Source: Lysobacter_C sp966210725 (GTDB lineage Bacteria > Pseudomonadota > Gammaproteobacteria > Xanthomonadales > Xanthomonadaceae). From it: DNA of 64,000 nt. The stretch's first letter is position 1. Every line of letters begins with the position of its first letter. Below, piece by piece: positions 35,044 through 43,571 of the stretch. Made by a program: the position numbers and the translations under genes. The notes beneath the pieces are model-generated. The model was not told the origin of the DNA. It worked only from the letters and a program-made list of their open reading frames with translations, and searched no databases. Location: positions 1-64,000 of the forward strand of contig CBIHLN010000004.1 in the NCBI GenBank assembly GCA_966210725.1, written 5' to 3'.

Positions 35044-36456
35044 TCAGTTGACAGTGGCCTTGCGGCCACGCTTGGGCTTCGGCGCGGCGGCACGCTGGGC
35101 GCGGATGCGCTCCAGAAGCACGCTGGCGGGCTCGTCGTCCGGATCCTGCGGCACCAGTTCGCCGCGGAAGGCCTTGCCGAGGAGGCTCTGGGTCAGGGCA
35201 TCGATGCGCACTCTGGCGGCGCTAACCCGAGCTTCGAGCTGGTCGGCGAATGCAAAGAGCTTTTCAATGCGGCGGACGATTTCAGCCTGCTCGTCCGGAG
35301 GTGGCACTCCGATGGGAAGAGCCATAAGTGCGCCCTGAGTGAGCTTTGCTCTGCCGGTAGTTCCAGTGAGCCAGGGAGTCACGTCGTAGTGCATAAGGAT
35401 GTAGCAAAGGAACGATTGCCCAACCTTGTCATGTGCTCGCAGCACATGAACATGATTGTTGACCCAGCACTTGCCTGAGTACTTGTATGCGATCGGCTTG
35501 ACCCTTCCGTAAAAGGTCTCATCCTCCGTGACGAGCACCAGGTCGTCGTCGAAGAGGAACTCATTGACGCGATCAACTTCGCCATTCGCGCCGAAGTAAG
35601 GGTAGATGCCTCCCTCTCTAGCTCGAAGCTCTTTCTTGACAGGGACACGCATGCTGTCGAGGCACTCCGCGAAGCTCGAAACGCTGGACACAACCCAGGT
35701 ATTCGGCACCTCTGTGCTCCGAGTGTCAGTGTCGGGAGCGACAGGTGGCTTGAACTTTGTGCGCGGCCTAAGGCTGCGTGCCTCCAAGATGCGCGCTAGA
35801 TACTGATTCGCTGATTCCCTGTCCTGGGTGCCTTGGATTACTTCCCGCCAATCCTTCGTCAGATCACCGTTAGCTGCTGCCGAAAGTGTCGCGTGGCGAA
35901 AGCGCTTGAGCAGGGCGGGGATGGCGTCGATGCGGGCTTTGAGGGTGTCGACCTGCGCCAGCAGCGCATCCAGCTTCTGCGCGATGCGCTTTTGCTCATT
36001 GAGCGGGGGAAGCGGAATCTCGAAGTCCTTAATGTCGACAGACTTTATTGCGGGGTAGAGCGCACCTTGCACTTTTGCGCTCATTGCGGTTACGAAATTG
36101 GCCGACTTCACCGCTGCAAAGATCCAGCGTGGCTCTACTCCGTCGGGACGCAGGACATCGAAGCCGGTCGACGCGATGGCGCCGTCAAACTCAGCGTCGA
36201 TCATCGCCACAGCATTCAAGTTAGGTCGGGTCATGGAGACGATGAGGTCGCCATTGGCGACAACTTTCCGGGCTCGGCTCGGTGCATCCGATCCAAGAAG
36301 AACTTGCGGTTCTGAGATGATCTTGCGGACGCGATCGACACTCGCGATGTCGATATAGACGAACCTCTCATCGGGTGCGGGAATCCGCTGCTGTCCTTGA
36401 GAGCAGATCTCTCCAATGGCGACAGTGGTCCAGCGTGCCGGCAACTCACTCACCAT
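35044..36456 (-). CDS. hsdS: type I restriction-modification specificity subunit HsdS
   Basis: DNA-recognition subunit. The 470-aa protein has two target-recognition domains, each followed by a conserved helix: first repeat end IPLPPLNEQKRIAQKLDALL, second repeat end GVPPPDEQAEIVRRIEKLF, each leading to LxxRxxxxPxLxxRFRxxxLS-type spacer helices. The tail is basic (KPKRGRKATVN). ATG 36456 overlaps hsdM by 11 bases. The recognition domains look less GC-rich than the neighbours, as expected for frequently swapped modules. The recognised sequence cannot be predicted. Confidence 0.93.
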   Translation of the reverse strand: MVSELPARWTTVAIGEICSQGQQRIPAPDERFVYIDIASVDRVRKIISEPQVLLGSDAPSRARKVVANGDLIVSMTRPNLNAVAMIDAEFDGAIASTGFDVLRPDGVEPRWIFAAVKSANFVTAMSAKVQGALYPAIKSVDIKDFEIPLPPLNEQKRIAQKLDALLAQVDTLKARIDAIPALLKRFRHATLSAAANGDLTKDWREVIQGTQDRESANQYLARILEARSLRPRTKFKPPVAPDTDTRSTEVPNTWVVSSVSSFAECLDSMRVPVKKELRAREGGIYPYFGANGEVDRVNEFLFDDDLVLVTEDETFYGRVKPIAYKYSGKCWVNNHVHVLRAHDKVGQSFLCYILMHYDVTPWLTGTTGRAKLTQGALMALPIGVPPPDEQAEIVRRIEKLFAFADQLEARVSAARVRIDALTQSLLGKAFRGELVPQDPDDEPASVLLERIRAQRAAAPKPKRGRKATVN

Positions 36457-37984
36457 CCACCTCACCACTCGCCACTTCCAGCCCCATCACCTCGGCCAGC
36501 AGCCGCTTCTGCTCAAGCGCCTCATCGCCCGCGCCCAGCGCCTGCATCAGCGCATCCAGCTCGCGCAGCGCCTCCGAGAGCTCCGCCATCGCTTCGGCCG
36601 CCAGGATTTCCGGCGCGGGTAGGCTGCGGGCGTCGACGCTGTCGGCATCCTTGAGCCAGCTGATATCCAGTGAATCGCCGCGCTCGGCAATCTGCGCCCG
36701 GGTGAAGCAGCGAAAGCGGCCTTCCTCGCCTTCATCGGTGCGCGGGCTGGCGCCATTGGGGTCGCTGCCGTAGGCCTCCTCGAATGGCTTGAGGTGCGAC
36801 TCGCCGAACGGGGTGCGCTTGCCGAAGCTGGGCATATTGGTGCGCAGGTCGTAGACCCAGGTGGCCCGGGTGCAGCCGCTGTCTTGGCGCGGGTTGTCGG
36901 CGGTGCCTTTCTGGAAGAACAGCACATTGGTCTTGACGCCCTGCGCATAGAAGATGCCGGTGGGCAGGCGCAGCAGGGTGTGGAGATTGCACTTATTCAT
37001 CAGGTCGCGGCGGATTTCGGTGCCGACGCCGGCCTCGAACAGCACGTTGTCCGGCAGCACCACGGCGGCGCGGCCGCCGGGCTTGAGGCCGCGATAGATG
37101 TGCTGCAGGAAGGCCAGCTGCTTGTTGCTCGTGCGGTAGGTGAGGTCGTCGCGGGTTGGGCCGCCGCCGCCCTTGGCGGTACCGAACGGCGGGTTGGACA
37201 GGATGATGTCCACCCTGGGCAGCGCGGCGCCGGCATTGCCCAAGCTGTTGCCCAGCTGCACCACGCCTTCGCCTTCGCCCTCCATGCCGTGCAGCAGACA
37301 GTTCATCAGCGCCAGGCGGCGTGTGCCAGGCACCAGCTCCATGCCGGTGTAGGCGCGGGTGCGCTGGAAGCGGCGCTGGGCGTCGGTGAGCGTGTAGAGG
37401 TCATCGGTCTGCGCCTTGATGAAGGCATCGGCGGCGATGAGGAAGCCGGCCGTGCCGGCGGCCGGGTCCTGGATCGTCTCGCCCGGCCGCGGCTGGAGGC
37501 GGCGGATGATGGAATCGATCAATGCGCGCGGAGTGAAGTACTGGCCGGCACCGGACTTGGTCTCGTTGGCGTTCTTCTGCAGCAGGCCTTCGTAGAGGTC
37601 GCCCAGACCGTCCTCGCGTGCGCTGAACCAGTCCAGCCCGTCCAATGCCTTGACCAGGGTTTCAAGGTGACGCGGCTCCTTGAGCCGGGTCTGCGCATCG
37701 GCGTAGATGGCTGCGATCATCGGATCGCTGCTCTTGCCCAGGTCCAGCAGCATCTGCCGGTAGTGGTTCAGCAGGTTGAGGCCGGAGCGGCTTTCCAGGT
37801 CCGGCCAGCGGCAGCCGTCGGGCAGCTTATGCTCGAAGGCGGGGTTGTTCCGCACCTGTTCGTATTCCATCTTCACGAACAGCAGCAGGACCAGCTCGGT
37901 CACGTAATCGCTGTAGTTGATGCCGTCGTCGCGGAGGACGTCGCAGAGGTTCCAAAGCTTCTGGACGATGTCATTGTGGGTCAT
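36446..37984 (-). CDS. hsdM: type I N6-adenine methyltransferase HsdM
   Basis: A 512-aa modification subunit. The N-terminal HsdM_N helical domain starts MTHNDIVQKLWNLCDVLRDD. The AdoMet site is IQDPAAGTAGFLIAA (motif I), preceded by GQYFTPRALID. The catalytic motif IV is NPPF (IILSNPPFGTA), which indicates N6-adenine methylation. ATG 37984 is preferred since the family starts there; the longer frame is an extension. It protects host DNA and is needed with HsdS and HsdR for cleavage. Confidence 0.95.
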   Translation of the reverse strand: MTHNDIVQKLWNLCDVLRDDGINYSDYVTELVLLLFVKMEYEQVRNNPAFEHKLPDGCRWPDLESRSGLNLLNHYRQMLLDLGKSSDPMIAAIYADAQTRLKEPRHLETLVKALDGLDWFSAREDGLGDLYEGLLQKNANETKSGAGQYFTPRALIDSIIRRLQPRPGETIQDPAAGTAGFLIAADAFIKAQTDDLYTLTDAQRRFQRTRAYTGMELVPGTRRLALMNCLLHGMEGEGEGVVQLGNSLGNAGAALPRVDIILSNPPFGTAKGGGGPTRDDLTYRTSNKQLAFLQHIYRGLKPGGRAAVVLPDNVLFEAGVGTEIRRDLMNKCNLHTLLRLPTGIFYAQGVKTNVLFFQKGTADNPRQDSGCTRATWVYDLRTNMPSFGKRTPFGESHLKPFEEAYGSDPNGASPRTDEGEEGRFRCFTRAQIAERGDSLDISWLKDADSVDARSLPAPEILAAEAMAELSEALRELDALMQALGAGDEALEQKRLLAEVMGLEVASGEVDGE

Positions 37985-38126
37985 GCGAGGGCATTCCAAA
38001 GGTACTGAACTGCAGCGGCAGGGCGCCGAGGCAGTGCGCTTGGTGTCGGGGCTATCGCGGCGGCCATCGCTGCTGCGAGCTGGCCATTCTTTCACGCGCG
38101 GATGGAACTGGTACCACCCGCGCCCG

Positions 38127-41100
38127 TCATCCGGCCTGGTTCCAGAGCTGCTCCCCAATGTCGTCCAGAATCTGGTCCAGCCCGCCATCGAGCAGCTTGT
38201 CGAGCCTGGACGCGCCGCCGTCGGCTTCGAAGTTGCGCTGCACCACGTCCCGATCCATCACTACCTCATGCACAAGCTGCTGGGCCAAACGCTCCAGCCA
38301 TCGCCGCTGCAGTGGAGTCCAAGCGCGTCGCCTATAAATCGCCTGCATCGCGCTTGCGACACGGTGTTGGAACGGTATAAGCGCTTCCCCTAAGGCCGCC
38401 CGCCGGATGTGGCCGATGATGCTGGCCGCAATCTCCTGCTGGGTGCTTTCGCGCAGGGCGCCGCGCAAGTTGGCCTCACTGAAGCCGTGCTCATCCAGCA
38501 GCAGGCGAACCTCGCGAAGCTGGGCCCGAGTGAGGTCGCGGGGACGGTTGACGACCACGGTCAGGGCGACGGAGCGGTTGAGGTTCTCGCGAACGAAGCG
38601 GTCGAAGCTTTCAAGGTAGTCGGCCGGCCGTTCGTGCACGCCGTAATTCTGCTGCCGGTCGAGTAGCTCATCTTCGTGCGTGGAGATGACCGGGTAGTGG
38701 TCGGAGCCGAGCAGGGCACCGACCTCCGCCAGCTGCTGTAGCAACTGTGGGTGCTCTTGAAGAAACTGGGCGGCGCCCCACGGACCCAGCGCGTGGAGAT
38801 GGGTGTGAAGCCGTTCCGGTGCGACGCCCCATGCGGCCTCAAGTTGGTCCAGCTTGTCGCGTAGTGGCGGCTTCTGCTCCGCCCGATGCACGGCCTTGCG
38901 CAGTACGCGCATCAGCTTCTGGCCGAGCTGATCGAGGACGTCCTGTGCGTGGCTGTCGCCGTTGCTGCCAGAAGCAGCCAGGCTGCGTGGATCCTTTACC
39001 TCATAGAGAAGCTGTTCGATGCTGACGTTGGGATCCTTGACCAGCGGCCTCATGGTGTCCACGTCTTCCAAGGCCGCGTAGAGGTCCACCGGGTCGTAGA
39101 TGCGGAAGACGGTCTTGCCGATATCGTCATGGCGCCGAGTGGCGCGGCCCTTCATCTGCTCGTAGAGGATGCGTGAGCGAACCCGGCGCATGAACACCAG
39201 GTTGCAGATGGCAGGCACGTCGATGCCTGTGGTGAGCAGGTCGACGGTGATGGCGATATTGGGGTGGCGTTCGTTTTTGTAGCGCCGGATCAATGCGTCG
39301 ACCTTGTCGCTGCGTCCGGTGACGATGGCCACGCTGGCCTGGTTATATTGCTCACCGTGGACGGCCTTGAAGGCGTTGTCGAGCAGGTGCTTCACGCGTT
39401 CCGCGTGGGCTTGGTTGACGCAGAAGATGAGCGTTTTCTCGTCCCCATCAGGATCCAGCTCCTTCGCCAGCTGTTCGCAGACGACCTGATCGAACGCCGG
39501 GGTGATGACACGGCGATTGAAGGATTCGACGTTGAAATCGAGGTCATCCTCCAGCTCAGCGGTGTCGACTTCCCCGGTCTGGACGTTGACCACGCTGACC
39601 TGTTCGCCGCGTTCGAAGTGGATGCCGCGCGTGTTGAGCAGGGTTTCGTAGCGGATCGGTGGCTCGTGGTCGATCAGCCAGTCGTCAGCGACCGCCTCGC
39701 GGTAGCTGTAGGTATAGACCGGCTTGCCGAAGATGTCGGTGGTGTGTTTGGCAGGCGTCGCGGTCAGGCCAATGCGGTGTGCGTCGAAATAGTCGAGCAC
39801 GCGCCGGTACTGCGACATGTACTGCGCGTGGTCGCGGACGGCCAGCTCACCCTCGGTCATCTCCTGGTCGAGGGTGTAACCGCGGTGGGCTTCGTCCACG
39901 ACGATGCAATCAAAGGTATCGATCGCGGGCGGGTTGTCCGACTGGAAGATGCGGCGGACCATGGCCTGGACCGTTGCAACCTGCACCCGCGCCTCGTCCG
40001 CAGTGGACGTGTCCTGCAGGCCGTCCAGGTTGTAGATCTGCGTCAGCGTCTGGTTCTGCTCCAGTCGCATCTCGCCCATGGCGTCCTGGGCCTGTTCGCC
40101 GAGTGCGGAGCGGTCGACGAGGAACAGGATCCGGCGGAAGCGTTCGGTCTTCAGTAGGCGGTAGATGAGCCCGATTATGGTCCGGGTCTTGCCCGTGCCA
40201 GTGGCCATGGCCAACAGGCTGGTGCGGTGGCCGGCCGCCATGGCGTCCTCGACCGCCTGGATCGCTTGCTGCTGGTAGTCGCGCAGGCGAAGGTAGGACA
40301 TGCCTTCCTCGGCCAACTGGGATTGCGCGCTGTCGATGTCGCGCTTCAGCATGTCCGCGACGCCGGCCGGCGTATGGAATCCCTGCAAGGGTCGCCGCAG
40401 GTTGGAGGGTCGTCGCAGGTCGCGGAACCAGATGCCGGACTGCTCGGCCAACTGCTTGATGTACGGGCGACCATTGCAGGAGAACGCCAGCGGCACGTGA
40501 AAGGTGCCGTCTTGGCCGTCAGGCCAGGGAACGGTGAGGCCCGCCTCGCGCCAGGCCGGCTGCAGGTCGCCGGCAGGGACGAGATCGCGTGCATAGCGTT
40601 CGGCTTGCGGGATCCGGTCGGCGATGTTGATCCGCTTGCGCTTGGCTTCGACGATGGCGACGGGGACCAGGCCGGTGAACAGGACGTAGTCGGCGTTGGC
40701 ACCGGCGACGCGGGTCGGCCACTCTGCGATCGCCCGGTTCACGCCCTTCTCCGGGCGAGCGCCGTTGGCGTAGGTGAGTTCAAGCGAATCGGCTTCCCAG
40801 CCCGCGTCCCGCAGTTGCTGGTCGATCAGGATGCGCGTCAGATCCTCGGTCAGGTCAAAATTCTGGCTCGCCTGATGCGTTGCAGCTTGAACCTGCTGCG
40901 TGGCACGCCCCGCCAGATCGGATGTCAGCCCGACCTGTTCGATCCGCTGGTCGAATTCCGCCCGCAGCTGGTCGAGTTCTTGTTCCCGCTCGGCGACCAG
41001 CGCTGCCTGTTCTCTTGCCTCCACGTCCATGGCTTCCGCCAGGGCCGCATGCAACTCCGCTTGCTCCTGCTGGAGCTGTGCGAGCTTCTGGCTATCGTCA

Positions 41101-41609
41101 TGGGCTTTGCGTGCAGTGTCCAGCTCAGCCTTGAGCTGCTGGACTTCGGCCTGTACCCGCCGAAGCGGTGCCGCTGGATCCTGAGGGGCAGCAAAGGGAC
41201 CGGGTTTGAAATCAGCCGTGTTCTGTCCGAATGCGCGGTGGTACCAGACTGCGAGCTCACGGGCGATCTTGAGGCCGTCCATCGCCTCGCGATGTTGCGT
41301 GGTGAAGCCATGGGTCGCCTTGTTGCCTTCCACCCGGAGGACGTGGAATAGCTCCCGGATTCGCGGGTCGAGCCGCAGCTCCCGCGACAGCTGGAAGATG
41401 AGATCAGCTTGCGAGGAGCGCTCGTCGACCTGGAGGCCGGCCCGGCCTGCCAGGTCCTTCGCCAAGGCCTCGCCGAGCTGGCGGAGCTTGATCAGCGTGG
41501 TGTTCGGATCAGCCGCGAAGACCTGCTCGGCCATGGTGGCCAGGGTCAGAAATACGGGGTCGTGCCCCTGAAGGAACCAGAAGTTGCTTTCGACCGGTCT
41601 ACTGCCCAA
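38127..41609 (-). CDS. hsdR: type I restriction enzyme HsdR (endonuclease/translocase)
   Basis: ATP-dependent motor and nuclease of the type I complex, about 1160 aa. In order: a DUF4145-like N-terminus (HVLRVEGNKATHGF), a long coiled coil of Gln/Glu/Ala repeats, the PD-ExK nuclease (ADYVLFTGLVPVAIVEAKRK) and superfamily 2 helicase motifs (Walker A MATGTGKTRT, DEAH in CIVVDEAHRGY, GLTATP, TTGIDVPA, and QMKGRATR). No ATG fits: TTG 41609 with an upstream GGGGAAGG is my choice, and TTG 41642 is the outer limit. It is first in the leftward hsdRMS-DUF262 unit, with 142 bases before hsdM. Confidence 0.92.
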   Translation of the reverse strand: MGSRPVESNFWFLQGHDPVFLTLATMAEQVFAADPNTTLIKLRQLGEALAKDLAGRAGLQVDERSSQADLIFQLSRELRLDPRIRELFHVLRVEGNKATHGFTTQHREAMDGLKIARELAVWYHRAFGQNTADFKPGPFAAPQDPAAPLRRVQAEVQQLKAELDTARKAHDDSQKLAQLQQEQAELHAALAEAMDVEAREQAALVAEREQELDQLRAEFDQRIEQVGLTSDLAGRATQQVQAATHQASQNFDLTEDLTRILIDQQLRDAGWEADSLELTYANGARPEKGVNRAIAEWPTRVAGANADYVLFTGLVPVAIVEAKRKRINIADRIPQAERYARDLVPAGDLQPAWREAGLTVPWPDGQDGTFHVPLAFSCNGRPYIKQLAEQSGIWFRDLRRPSNLRRPLQGFHTPAGVADMLKRDIDSAQSQLAEEGMSYLRLRDYQQQAIQAVEDAMAAGHRTSLLAMATGTGKTRTIIGLIYRLLKTERFRRILFLVDRSALGEQAQDAMGEMRLEQNQTLTQIYNLDGLQDTSTADEARVQVATVQAMVRRIFQSDNPPAIDTFDCIVVDEAHRGYTLDQEMTEGELAVRDHAQYMSQYRRVLDYFDAHRIGLTATPAKHTTDIFGKPVYTYSYREAVADDWLIDHEPPIRYETLLNTRGIHFERGEQVSVVNVQTGEVDTAELEDDLDFNVESFNRRVITPAFDQVVCEQLAKELDPDGDEKTLIFCVNQAHAERVKHLLDNAFKAVHGEQYNQASVAIVTGRSDKVDALIRRYKNERHPNIAITVDLLTTGIDVPAICNLVFMRRVRSRILYEQMKGRATRRHDDIGKTVFRIYDPVDLYAALEDVDTMRPLVKDPNVSIEQLLYEVKDPRSLAASGSNGDSHAQDVLDQLGQKLMRVLRKAVHRAEQKPPLRDKLDQLEAAWGVAPERLHTHLHALGPWGAAQFLQEHPQLLQQLAEVGALLGSDHYPVISTHEDELLDRQQNYGVHERPADYLESFDRFVRENLNRSVALTVVVNRPRDLTRAQLREVRLLLDEHGFSEANLRGALRESTQQEIAASIIGHIRRAALGEALIPFQHRVASAMQAIYRRRAWTPLQRRWLERLAQQLVHEVVMDRDVVQRNFEADGGASRLDKLLDGGLDQILDDIGEQLWNQAG

Positions 41610-41824
41610 AGCCTTCCCCTTGCGCCCCCCATTTCGGTCCAATCATAGGACATGTTGTGCTGCCCCCCTCCCGCGGGTACGGGCGTGGCGGCGGCCGGGA
41701 CCGCTGACGCGTTGGGTGTGTCAACTAGGGCATGCTCCGCTGGAGTCGTGTAGCTTTTCGGCATCTGATGCTGGCGCCTTCGGGTTACAGGATCATCCTC
41801 GTGAATTCTTGGCAGGAGGGGAGA

Positions 41825-42157
41825 GTGTCGCCGAGTCTTGAAGAGAAGTTCCACGGTGCCATGCTGCACATCTATGAGTGTGCCGCGCAGCTACGGCCCC
41901 CATATCGCGCAACCCGCTTCCTGCAAATGGTTCAAGGCAACGGCGGTAAGGGGGCGGCGGATCAGCTTTTGGCATCCGCCAGCCCGTCCGCTGGATTCAC
42001 CGAACTGTTCCTGCGCGGGCGCGAGAATCTCAAGTTGAGCGTTGAGTACCTGGTCCTGCAAGAGCCGTGGTCGGAGCTCTTCAGCGAAGAGCAGCTCGCA
42101 GTTGCCCACAAGCGATTGCTTGAAGTGGGTGTTGACCCCCCGGGTCCTTCCCGATAG
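41825..42157 (+). CDS. small unknown protein behind the restriction operon
   Basis: A 110-aa soluble protein. I choose GTG 41825 because AGGAGGGGA stands just before it, one of the best ribosome sites in the island. The pattern MLHIYECAAQLRPPYRATRFLQMV, then KGAADQLLASASPSAGFTEL, RENLKLSVEYLVLQEPW and LFSEEQLAVAHKRLLEVG is compact and helical. I recall similar uncharacterised small proteins elsewhere but know no family name or function. It is divergent from hsdR by about 200 bases, so it may belong to the defence block. Confidence 0.7.
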   Translation: MSPSLEEKFHGAMLHIYECAAQLRPPYRATRFLQMVQGNGGKGAADQLLASASPSAGFTELFLRGRENLKLSVEYLVLQEPWSELFSEEQLAVAHKRLLEVGVDPPGPSR

Positions 42158-42610
42158 CTAGCCTTCGCAATGCGAGCAGCGTTGCGGTGGCGCACCACGA
42201 GTGCCGGGCCTCTACCAGAGTGAACTTGGTGGCAAAGAAGAACGACCCGTTTAAAGGCAGTCCCCTGAACCGAATCTTCCACTTTGGGGTTCGGCCGGTC
42301 GATAGAGGCGCGCTAGGCGTTATCAACCCTACGTCGGGGCGAAAAAAGAACGCGGATCGTGCTAGCCGCAAGCCCACAAAGCTAGAGCTGGCGAGGTCTG
42401 ATCTGCATGGTCCGTTGCTCGCTCGAAAGCGTCAGCTCGTCAAGAAGAACGGGGCGGTGGTTGTCCTGCCCGACGCTCCCCATCGGCAGTGACCAAGTTG
42501 ATCGCTGCTCCGTGGCGCAACTTGTACTGACGTCGCATGGGGGCACGTTTGGGGGCATGTCCGACGCCGACTAATTGAATGCGCTTTTAGAACAACATCT
42601 TGCGCGCTCT
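42158..42610. other. right end of the island, about 450 bases without a clear gene
   Basis: A 101-codon GTG frame (42187-42492) with Lys/Arg-rich sequence is open here, but it has no ribosome site or recognisable content, so I do not call it. The last 75 bases hold the arm-type motif (42537-42559) and lead into attR. Confidence 0.6.
42537..42559 (+). repeat. putative integrase arm-type site, right end
   Basis: ATGGGGGCA-N3-TTGGGGGCATG, the same composite motif, spacing and orientation as 5727-5749. It ends 51 bases before the attR core. Confidence 0.5.
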
Positions 42611-42634
42611 GTTCGAGTCCCACCTCCGGCACCA
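42611..42634 (+). repeat. attR core: 24-bp copy of the tRNA-Leu 3' end
   Basis: Exact repeat of 5590-5613 from T-loop to CCA. Nothing resembling the rest of a tRNA precedes it, so it marks the right boundary of the island. Confidence 0.93.
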
Positions 42635-42641
42635 TGACGAG

Positions 42642-42664
42642 AGCCCGGCGATGCCGGGCTTTTT
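42642..42664 (+). terminator. original tRNA-Leu terminator, displaced by the island
   Basis: Stem AGCCCGGC (42642-42649) and GCCGGGCT (42653-42660) with loop GAT, followed by TTTT. It starts 8 bases behind attR, where a terminator of the uninterrupted tRNA gene would be. Confidence 0.85.
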
Positions 42665-43073
42665 CATGCCCGTTGCACGCGTGAGTAACGCAAGGACGCC
42701 TAGCGTCAGGGCTCCCTTCCGCACGAGAGCGTCGGTCTGCCCGGACACGACCTCAAGGATCCATCGATCAAAGGCAATGCGGGCTGCGATACGGCGTGCC
42801 ACGCACCCTCTTCAAGAAGCGCATGAAGACGACCTGCAGCACGAGGCGCTTGAGGGGACGTTCCCAGCGAGCGACCCGGCGTCTCCATTCACTCCGGCGC
42901 AGCGTCCCGATTAACAATGGTGTCGCGTCGGTCATCCCCTCCAGCGGCTAAGCCAGATTGCGACACGCGCTGCGGTTCTCAATGAGGCTCACCAGAAGAC
43001 ACCTCACAAAACTCAATTACCATCCGATCCGGCCGATAACGTTCGGGATTACGTCAACACGAACTTTCAGCAA
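42665..43073. other. 409-base region between island and pseudopilin gene
   Basis: Apart from the small ORF at 42777-42914 I see nothing defined. The pseudopilin promoter should lie in its last 150 bases, but no clear -35/-10 pair stands out. Confidence 0.5.
42777..42914 (+). CDS. possible 45-aa protein with ALEGTFPASDP motif
   Basis: A short frame starting at ATG 42777, MRAAIRRATHPLQ, and ending with QHEALEGTFPASDPASPF. The segment (D/E)EALxxTFPASDPxS recurs at the end of many tiny proteobacterial proteins, which is the only support for calling this real. The ribosome site (AAGG, 2 bases before the ATG) is poor. Function unknown. Confidence 0.45.
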   Translation: MRAAIRRATHPLQEAHEDDLQHEALEGTFPASDPASPFTPAQRPD

Positions 43074-43565
43074 GTGAACGACCCCGTCCCCTTCAATCAA
43101 GGCGCGCAGATTTTCTGCAGAAGGCGTTTAGCCGGGTTCACCTTGGTCGAGCTCATGCTCGCGATGGGAGTGCTGGCTGTCTTGCTGGCCCTGGCGCTGC
43201 CTGCCTACGCGGATTACAAGGAGCGGATCAAGGTAAAGCAGGCCATAACCGAGATCGGCGTTATCGGAGTTGGGGTCAAGGACTATTACGCCGAGAACGG
43301 CCACTACCCGGAAACACTTGGCAGAATTGGGCAGGCCATGGAAGATCCATGGGGCTCGCCCTATTACTACACCGACCTCAGCGGTAAGGGCGCCAAGGGA
43401 AAGGCGCGCAAGGACAAGAAGCTCAATCCACTCAATTCCGACTTCGACTTGTTCAGCGCGGGTAAGGACGGTGTGTTCAAGACGCAGATATCCAACAAGG
43501 ACAGTGCCGACGACATCATCCGGGCCAATGACGGCCGCTTCATCGATCTCGCGTCCCAGTACTGA
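43074..43565 (+). CDS. GspG-like type II pseudopilin
   Basis: A 163-aa pseudopilin. The prepilin-peptidase site is RRRLAG-FTLVELM with cleavage after Gly21 and the conserved Glu at mature position 5. A hydrophobic helix (LAMGVLAVLLALALPAYADY) follows. The globular part has the GspG-type PWGSPYYY motif and the calcium-loop-like NSDFDLFSAGKDG. A Lys-rich insert (GKGAKGKARKDKK) is unusual. There are no secretion ATPase, GspD or prepilin-peptidase genes nearby, so it is an orphan. It ends 6 bases before the GGDEF-EAL gene. The start is a GTG. Confidence 0.85.
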   Translation: MNDPVPFNQGAQIFCRRRLAGFTLVELMLAMGVLAVLLALALPAYADYKERIKVKQAITEIGVIGVGVKDYYAENGHYPETLGRIGQAMEDPWGSPYYYTDLSGKGAKGKARKDKKLNPLNSDFDLFSAGKDGVFKTQISNKDSADDIIRANDGRFIDLASQY

Positions 43566-43571
43566 GGTTCC

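Larger units (their letters stand above)
5590..42634. mobile_element. 37-kb genomic island integrated in tRNA-Leu(CAA)
   Basis: The element is delimited by the exact 24-bp att repeat. It begins with a tyrosine integrase facing inward next to the tRNA, the standard layout of tRNA-targeted islands. Cargo: AlpA/Rep module (6968-8182), copper block (9084-18118), Czc/CDF/Cus block (18247-32749) and type I RM with DUF262 protein (33194-41609). No conjugation genes, relaxase of the MOB type or phage structural genes are visible, so transfer would need a helper or the small HUH protein. A composite motif ATGGGGGCA-N3-TTGGGGGCATG inside each end supports functional att sites. Confidence 0.9.

Noticed and set aside
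42187..42492. 101-codon GTG frame near the right end of the island
   Set aside because: No ribosome site, no recognisable motif and basic low-information sequence; could be coding but is not supported.
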